Assembly (NCBI GenBank): GCA_964486055.1
Contig: CAZALE010000003.1
Span: forward strand, 186,001 to 250,000
Direction of reading: 5' to 3'
Source of the DNA: J014 sp964486055
GTDB lineage: Bacteria; Acidobacteriota; Blastocatellia; Pyrinomonadales; Pyrinomonadaceae
Length of the DNA: 64,000 nt
Shown here: piece after piece, positions 44,747-52,986 of the stretch
How positions within the stretch are numbered: the first letter of the stretch is position 1
Layout: each line of letters begins with the position of its first letter
The notes under the pieces: generated by a model
Told to the model about the DNA's origin: nothing
The model's database searches: none
What the model saw: the letters and a program-made list of their open reading frames with translations, nothing else
Made by a program: the position numbers and the translations under genes

Positions 44747-45024
44747 TATGACTTGTTTATTAACTCTTTCAATTCTTTGCCTGGTTTGAAATATACTATA
44801 CGCTTTGCGGGGACCTTTATCTCTTCACCTGTCTTTGGGTTTCTTCCCTTGCGCTCTTTTCTGTATCGAGTGCGAAAACTACCAAAGCCCCGTAACTCCA
44901 CTTTATCCTCGTTATTTAAAGCCTCTAATATGCTTTCGAAAACTATTTCGACGAGTCTTTCAGCATCATTCTTGTGTAAAGCAACTCTTTTAGCAACATT
45001 CGTAACAATATCAGATTTAGTCAT
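44746..45024 (-). CDS. HU/IHF-family DNA-binding protein
   Basis: 92 residues. The sequence MTKSDIVTNVAKRV opens a typical helical half. GFGSFRTRYRKERKGRNPKT is the conserved beta-arm start, and VYFKPGKELKELIN ends it. These proteins dimerise, bend DNA and shape the nucleoid. Its position directly downstream of rpsA matches the enterobacterial rpsA-ihfB order, favouring an IHF-beta-like identity. HU versus IHF cannot be decided from the monomer. Confidence 0.93.
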   Translation of the reverse strand: MTKSDIVTNVAKRVALHKNDAERLVEIVFESILEALNNEDKVELRGFGSFRTRYRKERKGRNPKTGEEIKVPAKRIVYFKPGKELKELINKS

Positions 45025-45095
45025 AACGCCAAATTACCTAGAAAGATGCGAATTTCAGATTTCAGGATAAGAAACTGAAGATTCTCTTAGCAAGC

Positions 45096-47366
45096 CTAGG
45101 ATTTTATCTCTTCAGATTTTGAGTCCTCAGATGTCTCATTAACTTCCGATGTGTTCTCTGATTTAGCATTTTCAGGACTTAACTCCTTGGACTCAGCACT
45201 CGAGTTGAGCGAATTTGATTCATCGAGACTTGTAGGGGCATCAAGTTCATCAGCTTCGGCTTTTTGCTTTTCTTCGTCCTTTGCCTCGACTGGTGGCAAA
45301 GCTTCAGAATCTGATTGAACCCCTGATTCTGTAGAAGTATTCGAAGGGAGCTCTATGTTATCTACATCTGCAGGAGAATCTCGCTTACTGGCTTCGCTTG
45401 AGATATTCGCTTCCTCTTGTTTTTCCAGCTGAAGATCAGTAGATTTTTCTTCTACAGAGTCAACGGAAGCAGATTCATCGGATACTTCTGTTTCAGTTGC
45501 AGCTTTCTTGCTTTCAGAGGCTGCACTATCTGAAACAGACTCTGATTTCTCTTCTTTCTTAGTTGGAATTAATTTTTCAGCTCCTTGTCCTAGCTTTAAG
45601 TTTATTAATTCTCCTAACGAGGCAATGCCACCTTTAGCTTCTGTGGTTATGAAAACTTTCTTTTCTGGTGCTTGCTTTTCCTCTTCTTCTTTGGAAGCTA
45701 CAGCTCTATGTGAGAGTCTGATACGTTCAGTTGCATAGTCTATGTGTAATATTCTGAAATCCAACTCATCTCCGATCTTGACAACCTTATCTGGACTATC
45801 AACCTTCTCCTCGGCCAATTCAGAGATGTGACACAAACCTTCTAAATCATCGGCAAGCTGCACGAAGACACCAAAATTAGCAAATCTGGTGATTTTACCG
45901 CGAACAATATCGCCAGTATGATGTTCTCTGGTGAATAGCTCCCATGCACTTGGCTGCAGTGCCTTTATTGATAATGCTAATCTCTTTTTATCATGGTCAA
46001 TCCTGATAACTTGAGCCTCTATCTCTTGCTTCTTTTTGAGAACGTCCTTAGGATGCTTTATCTTTTTCCATGAAATTTCTGAAATATGTACTAAACCTTC
46101 TATGCCATCATCAACTTCAACAAAAGCCCCGAATTCAGTGAGTTTCCTAACTACAGCCTTAACGACTGAACCGATAGGATATTTATCTTCAACCGCCTCC
46201 CATGGATTAGGCAGCAGAGCCTTCATGCTGAGACTTATGCGACGCTCCTTCGGATCTACACTAACTACTTGAACATCAACTTCTTGTCCTATGTTTACTA
46301 TCTTTTTCGGATGACGTGTCCTTTTCGACCAACTCATCTCAGAAACGTGAACTAGCCCTTCGACCCCTGGTTCGAGTTCTACGAATGCACCATAATCAGT
46401 AATGCTAATGACTTTACCCTTTACGACGCTGCCAACTGTATAAGTCTCAGGAACTATGTCCCATGGATCAGGTAATAACTGCTTATATCCGAGGGAAACT
46501 TTGTCTTTCTTGCGATTTATCTTGAGAATTTTTACCTGGATTTTATCACCAACTTTAAACAACTTAGAAGGTGATTCTACCTTTTCCCAAGCCATCTCCG
46601 TAACGTGAAGTAATCCATCCACACCACCTATATCCACAAAGGCACCGTAGTCCACCAGACTTTTCACAATGCCTTCCACTACATAACCCTCTTTTACTTG
46701 GCTGAAAAATTCCTCTCTCTGTTTCTTTACTATTTCTTCAACTATGACTTTGCGGGATACGACGATATTGTTTTTCTTCTGGCTGTAGCGAAGTATCTTT
46801 ACCTCTAGCTCTTGACCAACAAACTTCTCCAAATTACCAACCGGCTTTACATCAATTTGCGATGCAGGCAAAAAGGCCTCTACACCTTCTAGGTCAACTT
46901 TTAGACCACCTTTGACTCGCTCAAGAACTCTACAAGTAACAGTCTCTTTCTTTCTTGAAGCGGATTTAATTTTCTCCCATGCAAGGCGCTGAACAGCTTC
47001 AGAATACGACAAGATCGGCGGATTATCACTTGAATCGATATTGCGAATAACAACTTGTATTTCATCGCCTTCTTTAACTTTGTATCCGCCCTCCGGGGTT
47101 TTAACTTCGGCTATATCCACAATTCCTTCAGATTTGTGGCCGAAGTCAACCATCATTCCACTTTCCGTAAAACCTACGACTTTACCGGTTACTACATCAC
47201 CTTTTCTAAAAGTGGACTGATCTTGCTCATACTCACGGAGCATAGCACCAAAATCCACTTCTGATGCATTCTCAACCGATGGATTTTCAACTGCTGATGG
47301 TTCTGTAACCGGTGTTTCTTCTTGATTTTGTGCGCCTTTGATTTCGTCTACCAGATTATCCGTCAT
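45096..47366 (-). CDS. rpsA: 30S ribosomal protein S1, with long acidic C-terminal tail
   Basis: 756 residues from the ATG at 47366; an in-frame TTG at 47378 is less likely. Six S1 RNA-binding repeats span about residues 50-560, each with the GAFV/GVFV core and G-L-x-H-x-S-E pattern (clearest: GLVHVSEMSW, GLVHISEISW, GLCHISEL). The last 190 residues or so are a low-complexity, Ser/Glu/Lys-rich acidic tail, making the protein about 200 residues longer than E. coli S1. S1 recruits mRNA to the 30S subunit. Promoter and a leader of about 109 bases lie upstream; S1 autoregulates through its leader in other bacteria. Confidence 0.95.
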   Translation of the reverse strand: MTDNLVDEIKGAQNQEETPVTEPSAVENPSVENASEVDFGAMLREYEQDQSTFRKGDVVTGKVVGFTESGMMVDFGHKSEGIVDIAEVKTPEGGYKVKEGDEIQVVIRNIDSSDNPPILSYSEAVQRLAWEKIKSASRKKETVTCRVLERVKGGLKVDLEGVEAFLPASQIDVKPVGNLEKFVGQELEVKILRYSQKKNNIVVSRKVIVEEIVKKQREEFFSQVKEGYVVEGIVKSLVDYGAFVDIGGVDGLLHVTEMAWEKVESPSKLFKVGDKIQVKILKINRKKDKVSLGYKQLLPDPWDIVPETYTVGSVVKGKVISITDYGAFVELEPGVEGLVHVSEMSWSKRTRHPKKIVNIGQEVDVQVVSVDPKERRISLSMKALLPNPWEAVEDKYPIGSVVKAVVRKLTEFGAFVEVDDGIEGLVHISEISWKKIKHPKDVLKKKQEIEAQVIRIDHDKKRLALSIKALQPSAWELFTREHHTGDIVRGKITRFANFGVFVQLADDLEGLCHISELAEEKVDSPDKVVKIGDELDFRILHIDYATERIRLSHRAVASKEEEEKQAPEKKVFITTEAKGGIASLGELINLKLGQGAEKLIPTKKEEKSESVSDSAASESKKAATETEVSDESASVDSVEEKSTDLQLEKQEEANISSEASKRDSPADVDNIELPSNTSTESGVQSDSEALPPVEAKDEEKQKAEADELDAPTSLDESNSLNSSAESKELSPENAKSENTSEVNETSEDSKSEEIKS

Positions 47367-47481
47367 GAAAAGACTCAACCTAACTCTTTAAAAGATTTTC
47401 GAATTTTAATTGATAGTAACGGCTAAAGGCTTTCGTTTTTTGTCGATTTTGAAGCTTCAGCCATTGAAAGTTAAAGATAAA

Positions 47482-47510
47482 ATTTAACTGCACAAAGCAT
47501 GTAATGTCAA
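47482..47510 (-). promoter_or_regulatory. Strong promoter of rpsA
   Basis: On the minus strand a consensus TTGACA (47510-47505) is 17 bases from TTAAAT (47487-47482). The predicted start near 47475 leaves a leader of about 109 bases before the rpsA ATG, enough room for autogenous control by S1. Confidence 0.6.
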
Positions 47511-47535
47511 GACAGCTGAAACAAAATCTTAAAAT

Positions 47536-48540
47536 TTAAGTGCTGACAGCTGATTCTCCAGCCATCTTGCAGACTATGGCTGGGATAATTTTGCGAGGCA
47601 CCTTTATAGCTCCTGCTATGTGTTTTTCATCTGTAAAATGACCTGCTACGTATATTCCAGGCACATTAGTCTCAAAAGTTTCTTCTGAGTAAAATGGGAC
47701 CAACCCGTATTTCGGATTTCTTGATTGTCGAAGCTTAACCCCTAATTTTATCAGCAAATCTAGATTTGGCTCAGATCCAATTAAAACGAAAACATAGTCA
47801 TTTTCAAAGCTGCATAAGTTACCATCCTCATCCTCCATCAATACCTCTTTCTCCGTTATTCCCAGCACTCTTTTTAGAAAAAAGACTCTGAGACATCCCC
47901 TCTCTATCTCTGCTTCTAGCGGTTGCTTGACCCAGTACTTGATACATCCCTTTTTTGGGTCAGTGTTTTCCCAATCTTCGCGAAAAATCGCTAAGGTAGT
48001 CTCAGCACCCTCTTGAGCGAGAAAGAGCGCAGCCTCGCCAGCAGAGTTTCCACCGCCAATCACAATTACTTTCTTCCTCACGAACGGATACGGCTCACGA
48101 AACATGTGAAAAACTTTCGGTAAATCCTCTCCGGGAACTCCCAAGCGTTTTGGATACTCCATAGCACCTATGGCGAAAAGAATATTTTTAGCCTTATAAT
48201 TTGACTTTGTTGTCTTAATAAAAAAATTTGAATCCTCGAGTCTTGTAACATCTATGACCTCTTCTTCAGTTCTTATGTTTAGATCATGTTCCAGGACAAA
48301 GCGAATGTAGTAGGACAGAAGTTCTTCACGAGTTGGCTTCTCCCTAACTGGTCGCAGATCTCCCTCGATAAACTCCAGTTCATCAGGAGTCGAGAAAACT
48401 GTCAATCCTATCGGATAGTTGTAAATCGTATTAGCTATGAGGCCCTTTTCAAGCACTATATAAGTAAGCCCGGCCTTTTGTGCTTCCCAAGCTGCTGATA
48501 TTCCGGCTGGTCCGGCACCGATTATTATCAAATCAAACAT
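47536..48540 (-). CDS. YpdA-like FAD-dependent oxidoreductase (putative bacillithiol disulfide reductase)
   Basis: 334 residues. The FAD-binding motif GAGPAGISAAWEAQ (8-21) and the second dinucleotide motif GGGNSAGEAALFLAQEGAE are thioredoxin-reductase-like. The redox CxxC of TrxB is absent. The segment TIYNYPIGLTVFSTPDELE (about 42-60) is characteristic of YpdA, which reduces bacillithiol disulfide in Firmicutes. The role here depends on whether the organism makes bacillithiol or a relative; no bsh genes are in the window. It follows the small helical protein gene by 5 bases. Confidence 0.85.
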   Translation of the reverse strand: MFDLIIIGAGPAGISAAWEAQKAGLTYIVLEKGLIANTIYNYPIGLTVFSTPDELEFIEGDLRPVREKPTREELLSYYIRFVLEHDLNIRTEEEVIDVTRLEDSNFFIKTTKSNYKAKNILFAIGAMEYPKRLGVPGEDLPKVFHMFREPYPFVRKKVIVIGGGNSAGEAALFLAQEGAETTLAIFREDWENTDPKKGCIKYWVKQPLEAEIERGCLRVFFLKRVLGITEKEVLMEDEDGNLCSFENDYVFVLIGSEPNLDLLIKLGVKLRQSRNPKYGLVPFYSEETFETNVPGIYVAGHFTDEKHIAGAIKVPRKIIPAIVCKMAGESAVST

Positions 48541-48545
48541 AAATT

Positions 48546-48797
48546 TTAAGATGTTTTCTCCAATTTCTTGAGCTCTTCAACGAATAACTCGATCTGTTGT
48601 TTCGTAATCTCTAACTCACGTTTAGCCTCCAGGTATCTTTCCCATTCACTTGTGATCGTCAAAGCTTTTGTGACATCCTCATCGATCACCTGAGCCATCA
48701 ACGCCAATAAGTCGCTCATTGCCTCCTGACTTTTTAGCAAAGACTCAATTATCGTATAGGCCAGCTTCGCATTAGGATAATCTAAGTCTTTACTCAT
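48546..48797 (-). CDS. Small helical protein of unknown function between ygfZ and ypdA-like genes
   Basis: 83 residues, predicted almost entirely helical with a charged coiled-coil-like C-terminus (LEITKQQIELFVEELKKLE). It has no Cys, signal peptide or TM segment. A perfect AGGAGG lies 6 bases before the ATG, inside the end of the YgfZ gene, and the two genes overlap by 8 bases. This strongly supports a translated gene. No family recognised. Confidence 0.68.
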   Translation of the reverse strand: MSKDLDYPNAKLAYTIIESLLKSQEAMSDLLALMAQVIDEDVTKALTITSEWERYLEAKRELEITKQQIELFVEELKKLEKTS

Positions 48798-49704
48798 TAA
48801 TAGCCTCCTGCCTTTTAAGCGTGAAATGTATAAACGGAAGATCTTTTACTTTAGCGCTCTTGTCTTTTACCATCAATAATGTGTCCTCTGCTAAATAATC
48901 ATAACGAACGTAAGCGAGTGCAATTGTGGCAGCAAAATGCGGGGAGAAGGAATAGCTCGTGATATAACCTGCATTTTTATCATCTTGACTCTTGATCTCT
49001 GTCTTAAACTCTAAACCCTCAGGCTCATCTAGAAAGACAAGGCCACGAAGTCGCTTAGCTACGTGCCCTCGAAAATGTATTCTGGCAATTATTTCTTGTC
49101 CGATGTAACAGCCTTTATTATAACTTATTAAACCTTCCTCCCCTAATTCCGGCACGACCGTGGACTCGTCCATGTCGACCCCATAAAGTGGCATTCCGGC
49201 TTCGATCCTGAGCAGCTGAAACGATTGCTCAGATATCTCAATCGCTGATTTCCGAACTTTTAGGTGCTCTATAAACTTTTCACAATCATCATTCGGAACA
49301 AAAAAATCTATTCCTAGATTTGAATCAAAGCTTAAACCCATATCCAAATCTGAACTAAGATTACAAGTATGAAAAAACTCATATTGATCCGTAAGATTTT
49401 CTATGAAAAAATCACCAGCTAACGTAAACCGCGAGAGATTTTCAAATAGTCTCTGATAGGAGGATTCATCAGTCTCAATCAAAAATCTATCATCTATGCG
49501 CTTTATGCGGACCAGAGCTATCAGGCGACCCTGCGCATTAGCAAATGCGGCCTTCAATGTATCTTTATCATTAGCCATCCGAATGTCATTTGTTATCATT
49601 CCATTCAAAAATCTCTCCGCTTCTTTACCCCAGATCGCCATCAAACCACGATTTCTACGAATGAATCCAGCAATTCCTTGATGAATCAACCTGTAATCTT
49701 CCAT
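48790..49704 (-). CDS. ygfZ: YgfZ/GcvT-domain protein (Fe-S/tRNA modification factor)
   Basis: 304 residues. The family hallmark KGCYIGQE occurs at about residue 195-202, followed by ARIHFRGHVAKRLRGLVF. The N-terminus resembles the folate-binding GcvT fold (LMAIWGKEAERFLNGMITND). YgfZ supports repair or assembly of certain Fe-S enzymes, including MiaB, with folate. The overlap with the next gene implies coupled translation. Mrp and an A-type Fe-S carrier are encoded nearby on the opposite strand, giving an Fe-S-related neighbourhood. Confidence 0.92.
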   Translation of the reverse strand: MEDYRLIHQGIAGFIRRNRGLMAIWGKEAERFLNGMITNDIRMANDKDTLKAAFANAQGRLIALVRIKRIDDRFLIETDESSYQRLFENLSRFTLAGDFFIENLTDQYEFFHTCNLSSDLDMGLSFDSNLGIDFFVPNDDCEKFIEHLKVRKSAIEISEQSFQLLRIEAGMPLYGVDMDESTVVPELGEEGLISYNKGCYIGQEIIARIHFRGHVAKRLRGLVFLDEPEGLEFKTEIKSQDDKNAGYITSYSFSPHFAATIALAYVRYDYLAEDTLLMVKDKSAKVKDLPFIHFTLKRQEAINE

Positions 49705-49710
49705 AGATTT

Positions 49711-50313
49711 TTATTTTGCCTTTCTGAGAAGCTTTTTCAAAACCTGAAAGTCTTTCCGCTGTTGTTCTAAGCTCCTGACACTAATGATAACCTGAGGACT
49801 AGGATGATATAATGGGATCAGTTTTCGTCCATTCCAATCTAAAACTTTTCCTACTGCCTCCTTCAGTGTGAAATCATGTTTCTCTAAAAGTTTTAGTGCA
49901 TGCAATGCAACGCTGCCAAGTGTAACCACTATACTCGGATTTATTAAATCAATCTGCCTCCTCAAAAAACTAGAACAGTTCCTTATTTCCTGTAAATGTG
50001 GGCGACGATTGGCGCCACTATGGCTCCTCGGACTACACAGAATTGCATTTGTGATGAAAATCTCATCTCGACTCACTCCTATCGAGTCTAACAAAGCTTG
50101 AAAATTCTCACCAGATTTGTCGCCATGAAATGGCTTGCGAGTCCTATCTGCACCAAGCCTGCCAGGTGCCTCTGCAACGAAAAATAATTTCGGACTTAGA
50201 CTCCCATTTAAGCTGCTCAGTACAGCTTGTCTTTCTATCAATTCCGGACAAGCTTTGCATGCCGCTGCCTCTCGACAAAGCCTTAAAAACTCAACTTTTT
50301 TACTCTTCGACAT
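49711..50313 (-). CDS. Uracil-DNA glycosylase, iron-sulfur (family 4-like)
   Basis: 200 residues from the ATG at 50313. A longer in-frame start at 50421 would overlap the divergent Mrp gene and adds a non-homologous stretch. Four cysteines at 19, 22, 93 and 113 (CKACPEL, ILCSPR, RNCSSF) match the [4Fe-4S] site of family 4 enzymes. FFVAEAPGRLGADRT (44-58) is the uracil-pocket motif 1, and YHPSPQ is motif 2. The enzyme excises uracil from DNA for base-excision repair. Family 4 versus 5 is not certain. Confidence 0.88.
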   Translation of the reverse strand: MSKSKKVEFLRLCREAAACKACPELIERQAVLSSLNGSLSPKLFFVAEAPGRLGADRTRKPFHGDKSGENFQALLDSIGVSRDEIFITNAILCSPRSHSGANRRPHLQEIRNCSSFLRRQIDLINPSIVVTLGSVALHALKLLEKHDFTLKEAVGKVLDWNGRKLIPLYHPSPQVIISVRSLEQQRKDFQVLKKLLRKAK

Positions 50314-50382
50314 TGCAAAAACCTGAAAAAAAAGTAAAGATAAACTATGAATACATTTTAATAAATATTTTACAGACAAAGT

Positions 50383-51462
50383 ATGGTCACAGAGAATGAA
50401 GTTCTGAAAGCGCTGAGTCAAATAATAGATCCAGACTTACGAAAGGACATAGTTTCTTTAGGTTTTGTCAGAGATCTGAAAATTGAAGAAGGCGTAGTTT
50501 CGTTTCGTATAGTTCTAACAACTCCCGCATGTCCAGTCAAAGATGAAATGGCTAAACAGGCGGAGCGAGTTGTCGCTGAATTACAGGGAGTTACTAAAGT
50601 TAATGTTACGATGGATGCTGAGGTACCTCGCGGACGTGGTGTAGCAAATAATCTTGAACTTCCAAACGTAAGAAACATAATAGCTGTCTCATCTGGTAAG
50701 GGTGGTGTTGGCAAATCTACAGTTGCAGTAAACTTAGCCGTATCGCTGGCCTTAGATGGAGCCAAGGTTGGCTTAATGGATGCAGATGTGTACGGACCAA
50801 ATGTCCCGATAATGCTTGGGGTCAATAGCTATGAGCCACAAATTCTTGATAGAAAATTAGTGCCAACTGAAGCACACGGCATCAAGATGATCTCAATGGC
50901 ATTGCTGGCTGCTCCTGATCAAGCCATGATCATGCGAGGGCCAATGTTACACGGGGTTGTCAGACAGTTTTTATCTGACGTTGCTTGGGGTGATTTAGAC
51001 TATTTAATAGTTGATATGCCTCCTGGAACTGGAGATGTGCAATTATCTTTAGCTCAGCTCGTAGCCGTTCAAGGTGCAGTGTTGGTGACAACTCCTCAAA
51101 CCGTCTCCACCGCCGATGTTAGAAGAGCTCTGAAAATGTTTCAAACCGTCGGAGTGCCGATTCTAGGAATAATTGAAAATATGTCTTACTTTATACCGCC
51201 AGACATGCCGGAAAAGCGATATTACATTTTTGGTGAAGGAGGTGGCAAGAGATTAGCTGAAGAATACAAGGTTCCCTTTCTGGGCGAGATTCCATTGGGT
51301 ATCGAAGTCAGAGAGGCTGGCGACATGGGAATACCGGTCGTAATTTCCTCTCCGGGTTCACCACAAGCCAAATCCTTCAAAAAAGTGGCAGAGGAAGTCG
51401 CAAGGCAAGTCTCAATAGAGGCAATGAAGCAAGAACTTGTCATATTAACGAAATCTAAGTAG
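50383..51462 (+). CDS. Mrp/ApbC-type Fe-S carrier ATPase with DUF59 domain
   Basis: 359 residues. The N-terminal DUF59/MIP18 domain (about 1-90) includes ACPVKDEM. The ATPase domain has deviant Walker A SSGKGGVGKSTVAVNL (about 104-119), LMDADVYGPNVPIMLG and VDMPPGTGDVQLSLAQ. The CxxC common near the C-terminus in many Mrp proteins is replaced by a Pro-rich segment (MSYFIPPDMPEKRYY), a variant known in other bacteria. It probably loads Fe-S clusters onto apoproteins. It precedes an A-type carrier gene by 35 bases. Confidence 0.92.
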   Translation: MVTENEVLKALSQIIDPDLRKDIVSLGFVRDLKIEEGVVSFRIVLTTPACPVKDEMAKQAERVVAELQGVTKVNVTMDAEVPRGRGVANNLELPNVRNIIAVSSGKGGVGKSTVAVNLAVSLALDGAKVGLMDADVYGPNVPIMLGVNSYEPQILDRKLVPTEAHGIKMISMALLAAPDQAMIMRGPMLHGVVRQFLSDVAWGDLDYLIVDMPPGTGDVQLSLAQLVAVQGAVLVTTPQTVSTADVRRALKMFQTVGVPILGIIENMSYFIPPDMPEKRYYIFGEGGGKRLAEEYKVPFLGEIPLGIEVREAGDMGIPVVISSPGSPQAKSFKKVAEEVARQVSIEAMKQELVILTKSK

Positions 51463-51497
51463 AATTTGAATTAGATGAAATTTAAAAAGGAGATAAA

Positions 51498-51857
51498 ATG
51501 ATGTCATCAACTATAACACCGACTATTGAAATCAATTTGACTGAAAAAGCAGCAGAGGAAGTAAGAAAATTCATGGCAAGTGAAGAAGATTTACCTGAGA
51601 CAGCAGGTTTGCGCGTTAGAGTAGTTCCGGGTGGATGCTCTGGTTTTCAATATAGCTTAAACATAGAGGAAGATGCGCGAACTGGTGACTTTGTACTCGA
51701 AAAACATGGAATCCGCATCTTCGTTGACATGTTCTCTGCTCAATATCTAAATGGTGTAACCATAGATTATACATCCAACATGATGGGTTCAGGATTTACC
51801 TTTGATAACCCAAATGCCACCGGAGGATGTGGTTGCGGAAGCTCTTTCTCAGCTTAA
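51498..51857 (+). CDS. erpA: A-type iron-sulfur carrier (ErpA/IscA family)
   Basis: 119 residues. The three conserved cysteines are present: Cys47 in VVPGGCSGFQY, and Cys111 and Cys113 in GGCGCGSSF. FVDMFSAQYLNGVTIDY is a conserved core. These proteins accept [2Fe-2S] or [4Fe-4S] clusters and pass them to targets. AAAAGGAG lies before two adjacent ATG codons; either may be used. Location after Mrp suggests a joint Fe-S delivery operon. The erpA name is preferred over iscA because no isc genes are adjacent. Confidence 0.9.
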   Translation: MMSSTITPTIEINLTEKAAEEVRKFMASEEDLPETAGLRVRVVPGGCSGFQYSLNIEEDARTGDFVLEKHGIRIFVDMFSAQYLNGVTIDYTSNMMGSGFTFDNPNATGGCGCGSSFSA

Positions 51858-52011
51858 TCAGTTAAGCTCTGAGCATAGCTTTTTCAATTTAATCAAATTA
51901 ACTGTAACCGAGATAAGAGAATCATCAATGCGGAATTAAAAGTATCTTTAGTAGTTCCTAAATCCATGCATTGCTATTTCGCTTTCTGTTCTCAAAAAAG
52001 CAGTTTTAAAC

Positions 52012-52046
52012 AGAAAAGCAGGCTGGCGGCCTGCTTTTCTATTTAT
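52012..52046. terminator. Bidirectional terminator between erpA and the GlsB-like gene
   Basis: A perfect 12-bp stem (52012-52023 with 52029-52040) encloses a 5-base loop. A T-rich tract follows on the + strand, and the reverse strand also runs into T-rich sequence. Both flanking genes are convergent. Confidence 0.85.
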
Positions 52047-52069
52047 TTCCTATTATTCAATCTGGTACT

Positions 52070-52333
52070 TCAAGAGATCCAGCGATAGATGAGCAGAAGG
52101 AGTATTGCTCCTAAAATGGAAAGTATCCACCCGGCGACGTAATTTTCGTTTTTCCATATCAACCTACCGATCATCGTTCCAACAAAAGCACCCGCTATAC
52201 CGAGTAACGCCGTAATCAACCATCCTACCGGACCAGCTGGTATCGCCTCTGATCCTGGAAGCAGAAACCTCGCGATCACACCTATAATCAGCCCAACTAT
52301 TAGTTGGCCTATGATATGTCCTATTCCTGACAT
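52070..52333 (-). CDS. GlsB/YeaQ/YmgE family small membrane protein
   Basis: 87 residues from the ATG at 52333, chosen because AGGAGG lies 6 bases upstream; the in-frame ATG at 52390 has no such site. Three hydrophobic segments (about 6-24, 33-52, 63-83) and Gly-rich helices (GWLITALLGIAGAFVG) match the transglycosylase-associated/GlsB family of tiny inner-membrane proteins, often stress-induced. The molecular function is not known. Confidence 0.88.
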   Translation of the reverse strand: MSGIGHIIGQLIVGLIIGVIARFLLPGSEAIPAGPVGWLITALLGIAGAFVGTMIGRLIWKNENYVAGWILSILGAILLLLIYRWIS

Positions 52334-52404
52334 TTTTTTCCTCCTTATTCGGAATTTTGAAGAGCAGTTTGAAGATACACCAATAGCCAAAAAAATTCAA
52401 GTTT

Positions 52405-52950
52405 TTAGAACCTAGCTTCTATGACACCTTGAGTTTCTTTTCCATAACGAAGGGTAAGATTAGGATATGTTTCATGCTCTACGGGGTATTCATCCGCACC
52501 TAATAATGCCTCTACTTCTGAAATAGCAGCAATGGAGCCTTCAATTTCCATGAAAAAACCGAACGGCAGCTCATCGAGCACTATCTCAGCATTTCTGAGT
52601 TTCCAGGTTTTACGACGTTTTTCATAAATGATTCGCAGCTTAAAACCAATATTCTCAATTATCTTTTCGGTTGCTATTGGGTCGGATACCACAGTTTCAT
52701 ATTCGATTTGCTGTTTGATCCCTATATTATTTTGAATTCTGCATTTGTAAGTCAGAGAGCTGTCATTGGTCGTTTTTCGCAGCCTCAAGATGGCTCTTTT
52801 TTCTGCTAGATAATCATTACTAAAAAGTTTATTTTCTTCGAAATCCTCACCAATGAACTCTGCTTTTAGCTCAAAAAGAGTGGATAGAACTTCACGATAC
52901 TTCGTCTCATCAAGGCGATATTTCTTTTCAATCTCGAGCCAACTGTTCAT
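52405..52950 (-). CDS. CYTH domain protein (class IV cyclase/triphosphatase fold)
   Basis: 181 residues. The N-terminal EIEKK (6-10) is the ExExK signature. A second conserved set (RLRKT, TYKCR, YEKRRKTW) provides the positive residues of the triphosphate tunnel, and VLDELPFGFFMEIEG supplies the acidic metal-binding side. Members include thiamine triphosphatase, inorganic triphosphatase and class IV adenylate cyclase. Which reaction occurs here is not clear, and the neighbours give no hint. Confidence 0.87.
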   Translation of the reverse strand: MNSWLEIEKKYRLDETKYREVLSTLFELKAEFIGEDFEENKLFSNDYLAEKRAILRLRKTTNDSSLTYKCRIQNNIGIKQQIEYETVVSDPIATEKIIENIGFKLRIIYEKRRKTWKLRNAEIVLDELPFGFFMEIEGSIAAISEVEALLGADEYPVEHETYPNLTLRYGKETQGVIEARF

Positions 52951-52986
52951 AAAGCTGCTCCTATCAGGTCATGGTGGAATAAGGAA

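Noticed and set aside
50314..50421. Longer start for the uracil-DNA glycosylase
   Set aside because: It adds a hydrophobic, non-homologous stretch and overlaps the divergent Mrp start; the internal ATG has a better ribosome site.
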